Counted from the first letter of the stretch, positions 7,460 through 15,011 are shown. The stretch is 16,079 bases of DNA from Treponema sp. (GCA_031257715.1 JAIROE010000231.1:1-16079); one strand, 5' to 3'. Numbers and translations: made by a program. Notes: a model not told the origin generated them from the sequence alone.

Positions 7460-7487
7460 TTGATAAAATCAGGTAAAGACCGATAAT
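7460..7487 (+). promoter_or_regulatory. Putative promoter of the restriction endonuclease gene
   Basis: A -35 box TTGATA (7460-7465) and a -10 box GATAAT (7482-7487), each matching consensus at five of six positions, have a 16-base spacer. The predicted start falls at the ATG at 7494, so the message would be leaderless. The region also has to serve the divergent methyltransferase. Confidence 0.35.
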
Positions 7488-7493
7488 TTATGC

Positions 7494-8876
7494 ATGAATT
7501 TTAATAACTTCGAAAACATTGGACAATTTTTACTCACTTTGGGTGTTACAAGGGCTTTTTTCAAGCCCTTATCAGAAAATGACAATTCCAAGAATCAAAT
7601 TTATCTTGGTGGCAGTTTCAGCGTCTTGCAAGAAATACCTTTTGGTGAAATAAGGGAATTTCCAGAGGGCAGGAACCCTAACTATAAGGCAAATATCAAT
7701 TTTTGGTGGATTAATAACACGGGACAAATTTCCAAAGCCCCTAAAACACAACTTATATTATACACCAGATATCCGGAAGTTAGATTTTCCGGCTTCTTGT
7801 CAAATTGTCCTACAGCCCCCAATGAATATATGAGGGCTCCGGGTTTGGAAGAACGTCAAAAAAACAATGAAAAAGACGGCAGAGTTTTAATTTTTGGCGT
7901 TTGCCCTGATAATAGAATATATGGTTATCTGGCCACAAAAAATTCTTCATTGGCCAATTCAATTTTACATAAATTATTCAACGAAGAATGTAAAAAAACA
8001 ATACAAGACTTTCCTTTACAGGGTATTTCGGAAACGGGCAATTCTGACCTTGTAAGAAAACTTCGTGAAATAGTAAATGCCGGCTGGCATGAGTCAATTC
8101 GCCTTGACGCCAATGGCAGCGTAAAATCTTATCAGGCCGGAAATGGCGGCGGCTATACTCTTGAAGCATTATTTGGCATCGTTCCTAATGGTATTGCGGA
8201 ACCCGATTATAAAGGCTGGGAATTAAAGTCATTTTCCGGAGCAAGAATAACGCTTATGACACGCGAACCGGATAAAGGTTTTTATCATGAAAAAGGAGCA
8301 AAAGAATTTACTCTTAAATATGGTCATGATGCTGATGGTGTTAAAAAATATTTCACAGGAACGCATAAAGCGAACATTTTAAATACAATATCAAAGATGA
8401 CCTTGATAATAAAAGATTTTGATTGGAAGGCGTGGTCCATACCCCGGAGCTTGCTCCGGAAAATTTACAACCCGTAGAAAAGGTGTAAACCGGTTTTCGT
8501 ATCAGGGTATGGACCAAAGAACCCGCTCCACCGGTTCGCGGGGGAGAGTACAATAAATTTCCTATCCAACGAAGATACCCAGGAGCTTGCTCCTGGGTTC
8601 TTCATTAAACATTGGAGCCGCAAGCATTCGCAGGCATGTTATGTAAAATATATCATGGAAGAAAAAAATGGAAAGACAGGATATAAATATTTTTCTCCGG
8701 TCTATCTTGGAGAAAAAACAGACCTTTCTTTGTTTTTAAAAACGTTTCAGTCTGGTTTAATAGTCTATGATCCCGCGACAAAAGTAATGTTAAACAATAA
8801 TGTAAAAGCAAGAAGTCAATTTAGAATAAACTTTAAAGATTTGCATAATGAGGTTCTTTCAAAACTTCAGTTTTGA
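7494..8876 (+). pseudogene. MvaI/BcnI-type restriction endonuclease, interrupted by a palindromic insertion
   Basis: Codons 1-327 run from ATG 7494 to a TAG at 8475-8477. The MvaI/BcnI nuclease domain is clear: GNGGGYTLEALFGIVPNG (residues 217-233), then EPDYKGWELK, giving catalytic candidates Glu224, Asp238, Glu243 and Lys245. Residues 1-190 are an N-terminal region I do not recognise. After KMTLIIKDF the frame enters a 187-base repeat element (8420-8606), meets the TAG, then continues in the same frame through the element and back into nuclease-like sequence: FIKHWSRKHSQACYVKYI, then KYFSPVYLGEKTDLSLFLK, to a TGA at 8874-8876. So one gene has been split by an element carrying a single stop. 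Family members usually have more residues between the two flanks, so some host sequence may be lost. The product stopping at 8477 lacks the C-terminal part of the fold and is probably inactive. MvaI and BcnI cut CCWGG and CCSGG; the site here is not determined. Confidence 0.85.
8420..8606 (+). repeat. 187-base palindromic element, copy A, inside the endonuclease gene
   Basis: This stretch is repeated in inverted orientation at 9110-9297, with about 17 mismatches and one missing base; 13 of the mismatches fall in the central 8468-8504. It is built of two palindromes. The first has 12-base perfect outer arms, TGGTCCATACCC at 8433-8444 and its complement at 8505-8516, with a nested CCGGAGC-TT-GCTCCGG hairpin. 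The second is the hairpin GAAGATACCCAGGAGC with its near-complement up to 8603. Between them is a conserved link (8517-8568). From 8421 to 8606 it is 186 bases, exactly 62 codons, and keeps the host reading frame apart from one TAG at 8475. No transposase gene is present, so any movement would need outside help. Confidence 0.85.
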
Positions 8877-8882
8877 AAGAAC
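8853..8882. repeat. Perfect 13-bp inverted repeat across the endonuclease stop codon
   Basis: The arms 8853-8865 (GTTCTTTCAAAAC) and 8870-8882 are exact reverse complements around the loop TTCA. GAGG at 8850-8853 and CCTC at 8885-8888 lengthen the stem past a small bulge. It contains the last codons and the TGA of the endonuclease frame. It may be a transcript end signal or another inserted palindrome that replaced the native C-terminus. Confidence 0.75.
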
Positions 8883-9014
8883 AACCTCTAAAAAACACAG
8901 TTTTGCAGCCTGTAGGGCGAAAAACTGCAAGAGTTTCGGCAAAACTAACCGAGTTTTGCAAGAAGCTCAATTTGTATGAAAAATTTTATGAACAAATTGT
9001 GTAAATATTGAACT

Positions 9015-9039
9015 TGTTCAGGAACTTGGCTGGTTCTTT
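9015..9039 (+). repeat. 25-base direct repeat, right copy
   Basis: Same orientation as 5562-5586 and identical at 22 of 25 bases. In this copy a further 19 or so bases separate the repeat from the shared CAAGTCTC word at 9060-9067. Confidence 0.7.
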
Positions 9040-9109
9040 GTTAGCCTGCGGTTAGCTTGCAAGTCTCGCTGGGTTTGGCGGATAGCTGCCGGGGCAGCGG
9101 TATGTTGTA

Positions 9110-9297
9110 AATGAAGATACCCAGGAGCAAGCTCCTGGGTATCTTCGTTGGGTAGGAAATTTATTGTACTCTCCCCCGCGAACCGGTGGAGCGGGTTCTT
9201 TGGGCCATACCCCGATCCAAAAGGCGGTTTACAACATTTTCGGTGGTGGTAAATTTTCCGGAGCAAGCTCCGGGGTATGGACCCCGGCTTCCAATCA
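9110..9297 (-). repeat. 188-base palindromic element, copy B, inverted
   Basis: Read on the minus strand this matches copy A from its first GATTGGAAG to its last CTTCATT. Its terminal hairpin is perfect here: arms GAAGATACCCAGGAGC (9112-9127 region on the plus strand) and its complement around AA. The frame equivalent to the endonuclease frame in copy A is open throughout, and reads SIPRSLLRKIY, then PKNPLHRFAGESTINF, then NEDTQELAPG; where copy A has TAG, copy B has an arginine codon. It lies just downstream of the HDOD gene stop. Confidence 0.85.
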
Positions 9298-9334
9298 CTG
9301 TTTCCCAAAAACGGCAATTCGGGGACCTCCGGGT

Positions 9335-10195
9335 TCATAATTTCAAAAAAACCTGTGCCTTTTCAATTTCACCGTTTACAGTTTTTTCTATTTCCTCGAA
9401 CACATTTTTTTGTACGCCCAGGGTTTCCCAGATCGAATTATCTGTTTTTTCGGGATACCTGTCGCCCGAAAATCCCGTCTCCATGATCGAGGCAAAACGG
9501 TTCGCTGCAACTATGCTGAAAAGTATGTCCCGGTATCCACCTGAATAATCAAGGGGAGTATGATGATGAACAATCGTCTCGCCGACGGGACCTTCCAGCT
9601 TCCATGCCTTCACTATCATCGCACCTGAGGCGCAGTGGCTTATTCCCAGGGTTTTTTCTTCGGCGCGGTACAGCGATATCCGCTCACGGTCGGCGGCGCT
9701 GACGGTAAGCATGTACTCTTTGGAAAGCACCGCGTTAAGGGGTATTTTGCCTATGTCATGCAGAAGCCCTGCGGTAAAATATTCCTCTACCTGTTTGGGA
9801 TCTATTCCCCGCTGCTTCGCGAGGAGTTTGGCGGCAACACCGACGCACAGCGAATGCCGCCAGAAGCCCTCCATATTGAGGCCCTGAAAGTCCTTTTTGG
9901 CGGAAAGGCTCCCCATGACCGCAGTGGAAAGGGCAAGGTTCTTTACCGTATTGATTCCCAGCATGATGATGGCCCGGACAAGGTTCGTTACCTGCTGCCC
10001 AAGTCCGTAATAGGCAGAATTGATAAGCTTGAGTACCCGGCCGACAAGGACGGGATCAAGAGAAATGACATGGTTAAGATCCGCGGGACTCGTCTGGGGA
10101 TTGTTACAGACTTCCAGCACCTTGGCTACCGTAGTGGGAAGGCTGGGCATTTCCCTGATGTATTCTTTTATTCTTTCATTTAACACATCATTCAT
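9335..10195 (-). CDS. HDOD-domain signalling protein
   Basis: A 286-residue cytoplasmic protein made of one HDOD domain. HDOD proteins are HD-like regulators linked in many bacteria to motility, stress and signalling cascades; most are thought to work by protein binding. The N-terminal block REMPSLPTTVAKVLEVCNNP and the SLDPVLVGRVLKLINSAYYG block are typical. Unlike many HDOD proteins it keeps an HD pair in LLHDIGKIPL and a later IVHHHTPLDY, so catalysis is possible but unproven. Two in-frame ATGs exist. The one at 10195 is preferred, with GGGGA five bases upstream and a short overlap with the TPR stop codon; starting at 10201 would add MF. It is the last gene of the probable three-gene minus-strand operon. 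Confidence 0.85.
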   Translation of the reverse strand: MNDVLNERIKEYIREMPSLPTTVAKVLEVCNNPQTSPADLNHVISLDPVLVGRVLKLINSAYYGLGQQVTNLVRAIIMLGINTVKNLALSTAVMGSLSAKKDFQGLNMEGFWRHSLCVGVAAKLLAKQRGIDPKQVEEYFTAGLLHDIGKIPLNAVLSKEYMLTVSAADRERISLYRAEEKTLGISHCASGAMIVKAWKLEGPVGETIVHHHTPLDYSGGYRDILFSIVAANRFASIMETGFSGDRYPEKTDNSIWETLGVQKNVFEEIEKTVNGEIEKAQVFLKL

Positions 10196-13100
10196 GAACA
10201 TCCCCGTTTTTTCCTGTGGACGGAACCGGCTGTTTATCGGCCGGTTTTATTTCCGAAATTACCGTCTTCACCTTGCGGTTGATTGCCGTCCCCAGATGGG
10301 GATCGGGCAGGGCGCCTGCGAGCTTCCCCAAAAAGGCCAGCATGTCCGCAATGCTGTGCCGCCTCTTCGGCTTTCCCGTATTGTTTGACGGCGCGGCCCT
10401 GAGAGCGGCCATCCTGCCCTGAGGCGCCGCGGCGGGCGCGGGCACAGCAGGAACAACCGCCACCTGATTTTCAAACGGCGGCGCATTTACGGAGAGCGCC
10501 GCCGCTCTCCGCTGTTCAATGTCCTGTATGAGTCCCTGACGGCCTTCCAGCGTGTCAATGATGTACTCCATGCTGATTCTGGCGTCGCTCTGCATAAAAC
10601 TATCACGATCCCTGTCGGGAAGTGAACCGGTCATTGCCTTAAGAAATTTCATGAGACCAAGAAGATCTTCCCTGGATTTTTTCCCGTCCGGTTTTTCTCC
10701 GTCATCCTGCGCCGCGGTGCCCTGCGTCGCGGCATCTTCCGCCGGTTCCTTTCCGGCTTCCGCCTGATTTTGTCCGGCGGCATCTTTTGCGGCAGGAGCT
10801 TCTTCCCCCGACATTTCTTCCGGGAAAAAATCTTCCGGCGTTTCTTCCTCCAGGGAATCTTCCGGATTTTCTTCAAGGTTTTCGGGAACCTCCTCCTCAA
10901 AAAGATTTTCCTCTTCAGGCAAATCTTCGGCGGACTCTTCCGGTTCTTCGAACTCATCCTGCGGCGGCAGTTCTTCGTCCCCGTCTTCCCATGAGATCTC
11001 GTCTTCGGGGGAAGTTTCGTCAAAGGGCAGTTCACCGGCCTGTTCCCCATCCTCTGCGGTTTCGCCGGGAAAGGGCTCGTCTTCCTCAACCACATCATCG
11101 GGCGGAAGAAACGGCGGCCGGGGAGACGGTTGAAACGGAGACTGCGGCTGCGGGGGCTGTGGAAGATCCGGCTGTTGCTGCGGCATGGAGTCTTCCTGAT
11201 GCATGGAATCTTCCTGCGGCGGCTCAGGCGGCATCCGTTCTGCCGGCGCTTGCTCTGCCGATGCTTGCCCCGCCGGCTGCTGCGGCTGAAGCGGTTGTTG
11301 CGGGGACTGCGGCGCCTGTTGGGAGGGCATTTCCGGCTGCTGCGACTGCGGCTGAAATGACGATGGCTGCTGCGGGGGCTGCGGCGTCTGTTGGGGAGAC
11401 GTTTCCGGCTGCGGAGACTGTGACTGGAGTGACGGCGGCTGGGAAGGCATTCCGGATGGCGGTGACATGAAAGGCAAGAAGTCGCTTTTTTCGGGAAGCG
11501 AATCCAGGGAATTATCTTCCTCATCAAACAGGGGCTCGCTTTCATCGTCGGAAATAAAATCCTCTTCCTCATTCTGCATTTCCACATCTTCGATAAAGAG
11601 GGCCTCGGTTTCCTCGTCGGCCACCGGAACCATACCGGCCGCGCCGAGAAGCGTAGACATGTCTGGTTCTTCCTCCGCTTCTCCGCCTTCCGTCCCGCCC
11701 GTGACGGCCTTGATGTTCCTGTCCCACATTTCACGCACCGAATTGGAATAGGCGTTGACGGCGTTATCATAAAATTCCAGGGACTTGTTGAGATCGGAAA
11801 GATCATCCGGGGTCGCCCGCTTTCCCTGAAGGTTCACCAGTTTGTCCGCGGTACGGAGGGCTTTTTCTATGGAGCCGGAATTTTTGTGAATCTCGGCGGC
11901 CGCCGTCAGCGCTTCCGTATCGTTGGGATCGGCCTTGGCCAGTTCCTCGAAAATTTGAAGCGCGTGCGCCTTGTTGCCCATCTCGGTGTAAAGTTTTCCG
12001 AGCAGGAGCTTTGCGGTTCTGTCGTTGGGCCGGCAGGCAAGAAACGCATTGATCCTTTCCTCCGCTTCCCTGTATTCCTTCCGCCTGAAAAAAATATCGG
12101 CGAGATCCAGATGAAAAGAATAATTTCCCGGATCTATGCTGAGGATTTTTTCAAAGGCGGCCTGGGCTTCCTTGTCGTTTCCAAGGATACGCTGAACGGT
12201 TCCCCTGATTTTAAGCGCGGGAATGCTTTCCGGCTCCCATTCAAGGGCGGCTTCGGCTTCTTCCAGCGCCTCGTGGTAGCGTTCCATTTTCATGTAGAGG
12301 CCGGCAAGCCTGACCCGCACTTCCGCGCTGTCGGGCGTAAGCTTTATCAGTTTTTCAAGCTCCACCACCGCGTCGGCAAAATCGCCCGAATCCTCCAGCG
12401 CCCGTTCCAGATTTACCACCGCCCTGGCATACTTGGGATCGGATTCTATGGCCCGCCGGTAATTCTGTATCGCCTCTTTGGTGCGGCCCTGATCGGCCTG
12501 CACTACTCCCATGTTATTTCTGGCTTCGGCGTTAAAGGGATCCGCATCAAGGATGCGGTTGAAGGCCGCCAGCGCCTTTGCGTGCTGTCCCTGTTTGAAA
12601 AGGATAATGCCCAGATTGTTCATGGGCTCGACCCAGCCCGGCTTGCTGCGTATCGCCGCCCGGTATTCTTCGGCGGCCTTTTCAAGGCTGCCGTTGGCTT
12701 CAAGCGCCACCCCGTAATTGAAGTGAAGGGTAGGATTGTTCCGGTCCAGCGCGAGTCCCTTGCTGAACATGTTAAATGCCTTGTCATATTCCTTTAGCTG
12801 TTCATAGATGGTCCCCAGGTTGTTGTAGGCCGGAACATAGGAATGATCCAATTCTACCACCTTGGCGTAGGCCATGGATGCGGCCTTGAAGTTTCCCAGC
12901 TGTTTGTGAATGTTGCCGACATTGTAGTGAAATTCCGCGCGGTTCGGATCGATGTCAATCGCCTCAACAAGGGTTGCAAGGGCATCCTGCAGCTTTCCCT
13001 GACGGCGGTAAATTACCGCGATATTGTTGAGCGCTTCAATATCCTGGGGGTTCTTTTCAAGGAGGACGTTGAATTCATCGGCTGCTTCGGGGAAATTTCC

Positions 13101-13259
13101 TTTCTTTGCCATGGTGGTTCCCAGAAGCAGGCGGGCTTCCCGGCTGCCGGGGATTTGGGCAAGGTAACTTTTAAGCAGCCGTTCCGCCGCGTCATGATCC
13201 CCGATGCGGGCGGCTCCTTTGGCACGTTCAAGAACATCCTGTACATCAGCGGGACTCAT
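10188..13259 (-). CDS. Large TPR protein with acidic and Gln/Pro-rich linker
   Basis: A 1023-residue protein with no signal peptide or membrane segment, so probably cytoplasmic. Residues about 5-460 are roughly 13 tandem tetratricopeptide repeats (for example EALNNIAVIYRRQGKLQDAL), a helical scaffold for protein partners. Residues about 540-600 are acidic. Residues about 600-720 are Gln/Pro/Ser-rich with degenerate repeats (PQQTPQPPQQP, then SQQAPQSPQQP) and a short EDSM duplication. Residues about 720-830 are very acidic. The C-terminus holds two copies of a helical motif: LMKFLKAMTGSLPD (near 868) and MLAFLGKLAGALPD (near 970). The ATG has AAAGGA seven bases upstream. It lies 26 bases after the LamG/FN3 gene and overlaps the HDOD gene start. 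I infer a scaffold or adaptor role; the partner is unknown. Confidence 0.88.
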   Translation of the reverse strand: MSPADVQDVLERAKGAARIGDHDAAERLLKSYLAQIPGSREARLLLGTTMAKKGNFPEAADEFNVLLEKNPQDIEALNNIAVIYRRQGKLQDALATLVEAIDIDPNRAEFHYNVGNIHKQLGNFKAASMAYAKVVELDHSYVPAYNNLGTIYEQLKEYDKAFNMFSKGLALDRNNPTLHFNYGVALEANGSLEKAAEEYRAAIRSKPGWVEPMNNLGIILFKQGQHAKALAAFNRILDADPFNAEARNNMGVVQADQGRTKEAIQNYRRAIESDPKYARAVVNLERALEDSGDFADAVVELEKLIKLTPDSAEVRVRLAGLYMKMERYHEALEEAEAALEWEPESIPALKIRGTVQRILGNDKEAQAAFEKILSIDPGNYSFHLDLADIFFRRKEYREAEERINAFLACRPNDRTAKLLLGKLYTEMGNKAHALQIFEELAKADPNDTEALTAAAEIHKNSGSIEKALRTADKLVNLQGKRATPDDLSDLNKSLEFYDNAVNAYSNSVREMWDRNIKAVTGGTEGGEAEEEPDMSTLLGAAGMVPVADEETEALFIEDVEMQNEEEDFISDDESEPLFDEEDNSLDSLPEKSDFLPFMSPPSGMPSQPPSLQSQSPQPETSPQQTPQPPQQPSSFQPQSQQPEMPSQQAPQSPQQPLQPQQPAGQASAEQAPAERMPPEPPQEDSMHQEDSMPQQQPDLPQPPQPQSPFQPSPRPPFLPPDDVVEEDEPFPGETAEDGEQAGELPFDETSPEDEISWEDGDEELPPQDEFEEPEESAEDLPEEENLFEEEVPENLEENPEDSLEEETPEDFFPEEMSGEEAPAAKDAAGQNQAEAGKEPAEDAATQGTAAQDDGEKPDGKKSREDLLGLMKFLKAMTGSLPDRDRDSFMQSDARISMEYIIDTLEGRQGLIQDIEQRRAAALSVNAPPFENQVAVVPAVPAPAAAPQGRMAALRAAPSNNTGKPKRRHSIADMLAFLGKLAGALPDPHLGTAINRKVKTVISEIKPADKQPVPSTGKNGDVHE

Positions 13260-13285
13260 TTACTACATCCTTTGAGACGGCCGGA

Positions 13286-14932
13286 TCAGCGGCCGGTCCG
13301 GGATTCGGATACCGGCCGGATAATGGGCTCGGGTACCGGCCGAACCCCCACTTCCCGGGAAAATTCACCAGCGTGGAAGGAAGATCCCGGTACACCTCCC
13401 CTGTCATAGGCGGCAACGGCAAAATAGTAGAGGACACCATTGGTAAGGCCCTCTATGCGCAGGCCGGTGTTTTTTCCCGCGTCAACCGGAGATGTTCCCA
13501 GTATAGCATCTTCTCCGAAATATTCACCCCTTGAAGTTCCGTAATACACAAGATAACCCGCCGTATCCTGATCGGGGCTCGGCTTCCAGCTTAATTCTAC
13601 CGCGCCGTCGCGGGTAACGGCCGTTACCGACATGGGCGGCCGGGGCGGATCATCCGGCAGGTACACGATGCGCAGTTCTTCAAGATACGGGCTTGTTTCT
13701 CCGTCTCCCGAAGGATAGAAATCGGCGGCGAACTGAACATAGCGGCTCCGTATTTCAGACAGATCCGTTCCGGGAAAGAAGGGCTGCCAGTCCGCCTCCG
13801 TCCAGTCATACGGATTGCCGGCCGTACGGATATAGAAGCGGACGGCCGCATTGTCGGGATAATTGAAACCACCTCCGTATGTATTCCGCCTGACGCCGCC
13901 TTCGACGCGGGTTCTGCCGCCCGAAGCTTCCACGCGGATCATCCCTCCGCCGCCCTGCCCCAGATCAACGGGCCCGGTCTCGAACCTGCCGCTCCGGCGG
14001 TATTTTTGCAGCCCCGGTTTTTCAGGTGATCCCCGCAGCGCCAATTCATCAAGAAGGCCGGAAAAGCGGTTCCCGGCGCTGAAGCTGCCGCCTGCCCCCG
14101 TGAGCGGCGTGTACACCTCGCCTCCCTCCCTGCCTGACGGGGAAGCGTACACAATGGCTTCGCTTCTGCCGTTTACCAGGTATTCCAGAAGTCCCGTATC
14201 CGATTCAAAACGGACAAGATGATGGGACCACACCCCCGGCACAACCGGGGCATTACCTGAAAGGGAAAGATCGATATGATCCGTCCCGCCGGGAGAGATA
14301 AAAAAATCCGCGAAAGTCCATTGCAGGCGGTTTTTAACCGCCGCACACAGTATGCGCTGAAAACCGGTTTCCGTTTCTGAACGGCCCGGATGCCATCCCT
14401 TTCCGGATGCGGTCCATGTCAGAATCTGCTCCCCGTCTTCCATGTGAAGCGGATAGAGCCAGAATTCCAGGGAAAAATCCCCGATACGTCTCCCCGGCGC
14501 AAAAAGAGCTTCCCCGTTCGAGGGCTCGACAAGTATCGGCTCTGATGACGCGGCGGCTCCGGCTCCGGTTTGAAAAAGGGCGGCCCCGGTGCCCATACGG
14601 GCCCGCGTTCCATCCGCAGCCTGTACGCCGTTTGAAATGGAGACCCGGTAACGGCCTGTGCGGTCGCCGAAACGGCCGGGGCTGCCCTCATCAAAGGAGA
14701 GGAGCATGTCCGGGACGGACAGTCCTGCCTGCCCAATTCCGGAAGCGGAGGAGAGAGCCAGCACCGGATGGGGCCGTACCGATGAAATTTCGACAAGTCC
14801 GTCACGTTTTTCGGCTGCACGCCAGCCCGATGCACCCCCTATGACGAGGGTCTTTTCGCCCAAACCACGGAGCGGCCCTGAAAGCGACGCGAAAATGAAA
14901 AAAAATAGATGAAAACAGGCGGATTTCTTCAT
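13286..14932 (-). CDS. Secreted LamG-like / fibronectin type III protein
   Basis: A 548-residue exported protein. The N-terminus MKKSACFHLFFFIFASLSG is a signal peptide with likely cleavage near residue 25; there is no lipobox Cys after the hydrophobic core, so it is probably periplasmic or surface-associated. Residues about 140-310 look like a LamG/concanavalin-type beta-sandwich (FSLEFWLYPLHMEDGEQILTW, then VWSHHLVRFESDTGLLEYLVNG and RFSGLLDELALRG). Residues about 430-525 form a fibronectin type III domain (PPMSVTAVTRDGAVELSWKP, then GYLVYYGTSRGEYF and LTNGVLYYFAVAAYD). Such modules usually bind sugars or proteins; no catalytic motif is seen. The start has an AGGAGGA ribosome binding site. 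It heads the operon with the TPR and HDOD genes and diverges from uvrC across 79 bases. Confidence 0.8.
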   Translation of the reverse strand: MKKSACFHLFFFIFASLSGPLRGLGEKTLVIGGASGWRAAEKRDGLVEISSVRPHPVLALSSASGIGQAGLSVPDMLLSFDEGSPGRFGDRTGRYRVSISNGVQAADGTRARMGTGAALFQTGAGAAASSEPILVEPSNGEALFAPGRRIGDFSLEFWLYPLHMEDGEQILTWTASGKGWHPGRSETETGFQRILCAAVKNRLQWTFADFFISPGGTDHIDLSLSGNAPVVPGVWSHHLVRFESDTGLLEYLVNGRSEAIVYASPSGREGGEVYTPLTGAGGSFSAGNRFSGLLDELALRGSPEKPGLQKYRRSGRFETGPVDLGQGGGGMIRVEASGGRTRVEGGVRRNTYGGGFNYPDNAAVRFYIRTAGNPYDWTEADWQPFFPGTDLSEIRSRYVQFAADFYPSGDGETSPYLEELRIVYLPDDPPRPPMSVTAVTRDGAVELSWKPSPDQDTAGYLVYYGTSRGEYFGEDAILGTSPVDAGKNTGLRIEGLTNGVLYYFAVAAYDRGGVPGSSFHAGEFSREVGVRPVPEPIIRPVSESRTGR

Positions 14933-15011
14933 GGATTCCTCCTATTTTATCGGCGAAACAGGGGGATTTCATAAATACGGAACGGTGATGTACAATTTAA
15001 GGAAGAACGAT

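Larger units (their letters stand above)
8877..9334. other. Non-coding repeat mosaic at the right edge of the R-M island
   Basis: No supported gene in these 458 bases. In order they hold the right arm of the 8853-8882 hairpin; a partial stem of CAGTTTTGC and AAAAACTGC (8899-8930); GCAAAACT and AGTTTTGC arms (about 8939-8959); CAATTTGT and ACAAATTG arms (about 8968-8999); the 25-base repeat at 9015-9039; a GCTGCC/GGCAGC stem near 9084-9098; and copy B of the long palindromic element (9110-9297). Composition changes from A+T-rich to G+C-rich near 9040. Confidence 0.65.

Noticed and set aside
8850..9100. Possible CRISPR array
   Set aside because: The repeats differ from each other and are not evenly spaced; no spacer-repeat pattern and no cas genes.
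9018..9338. 106-residue minus-strand frame starting on the HDOD stop codon
   Set aside because: The ATGA overlap is tempting, but most of the frame is the palindromic element copy B and the rest has no similarity I recognise. It is reported as a property of the element, not as a gene.
10787..11470. 227-residue open frame on the plus strand
   Set aside because: It is antisense to the low-complexity linker of the TPR gene; its Ala/Pro/Arg-rich composition is simply the complement of that repeat.
11886..12797. 303-residue open frame on the plus strand
   Set aside because: It is antisense to the TPR repeats, with no motif or ribosome binding site.
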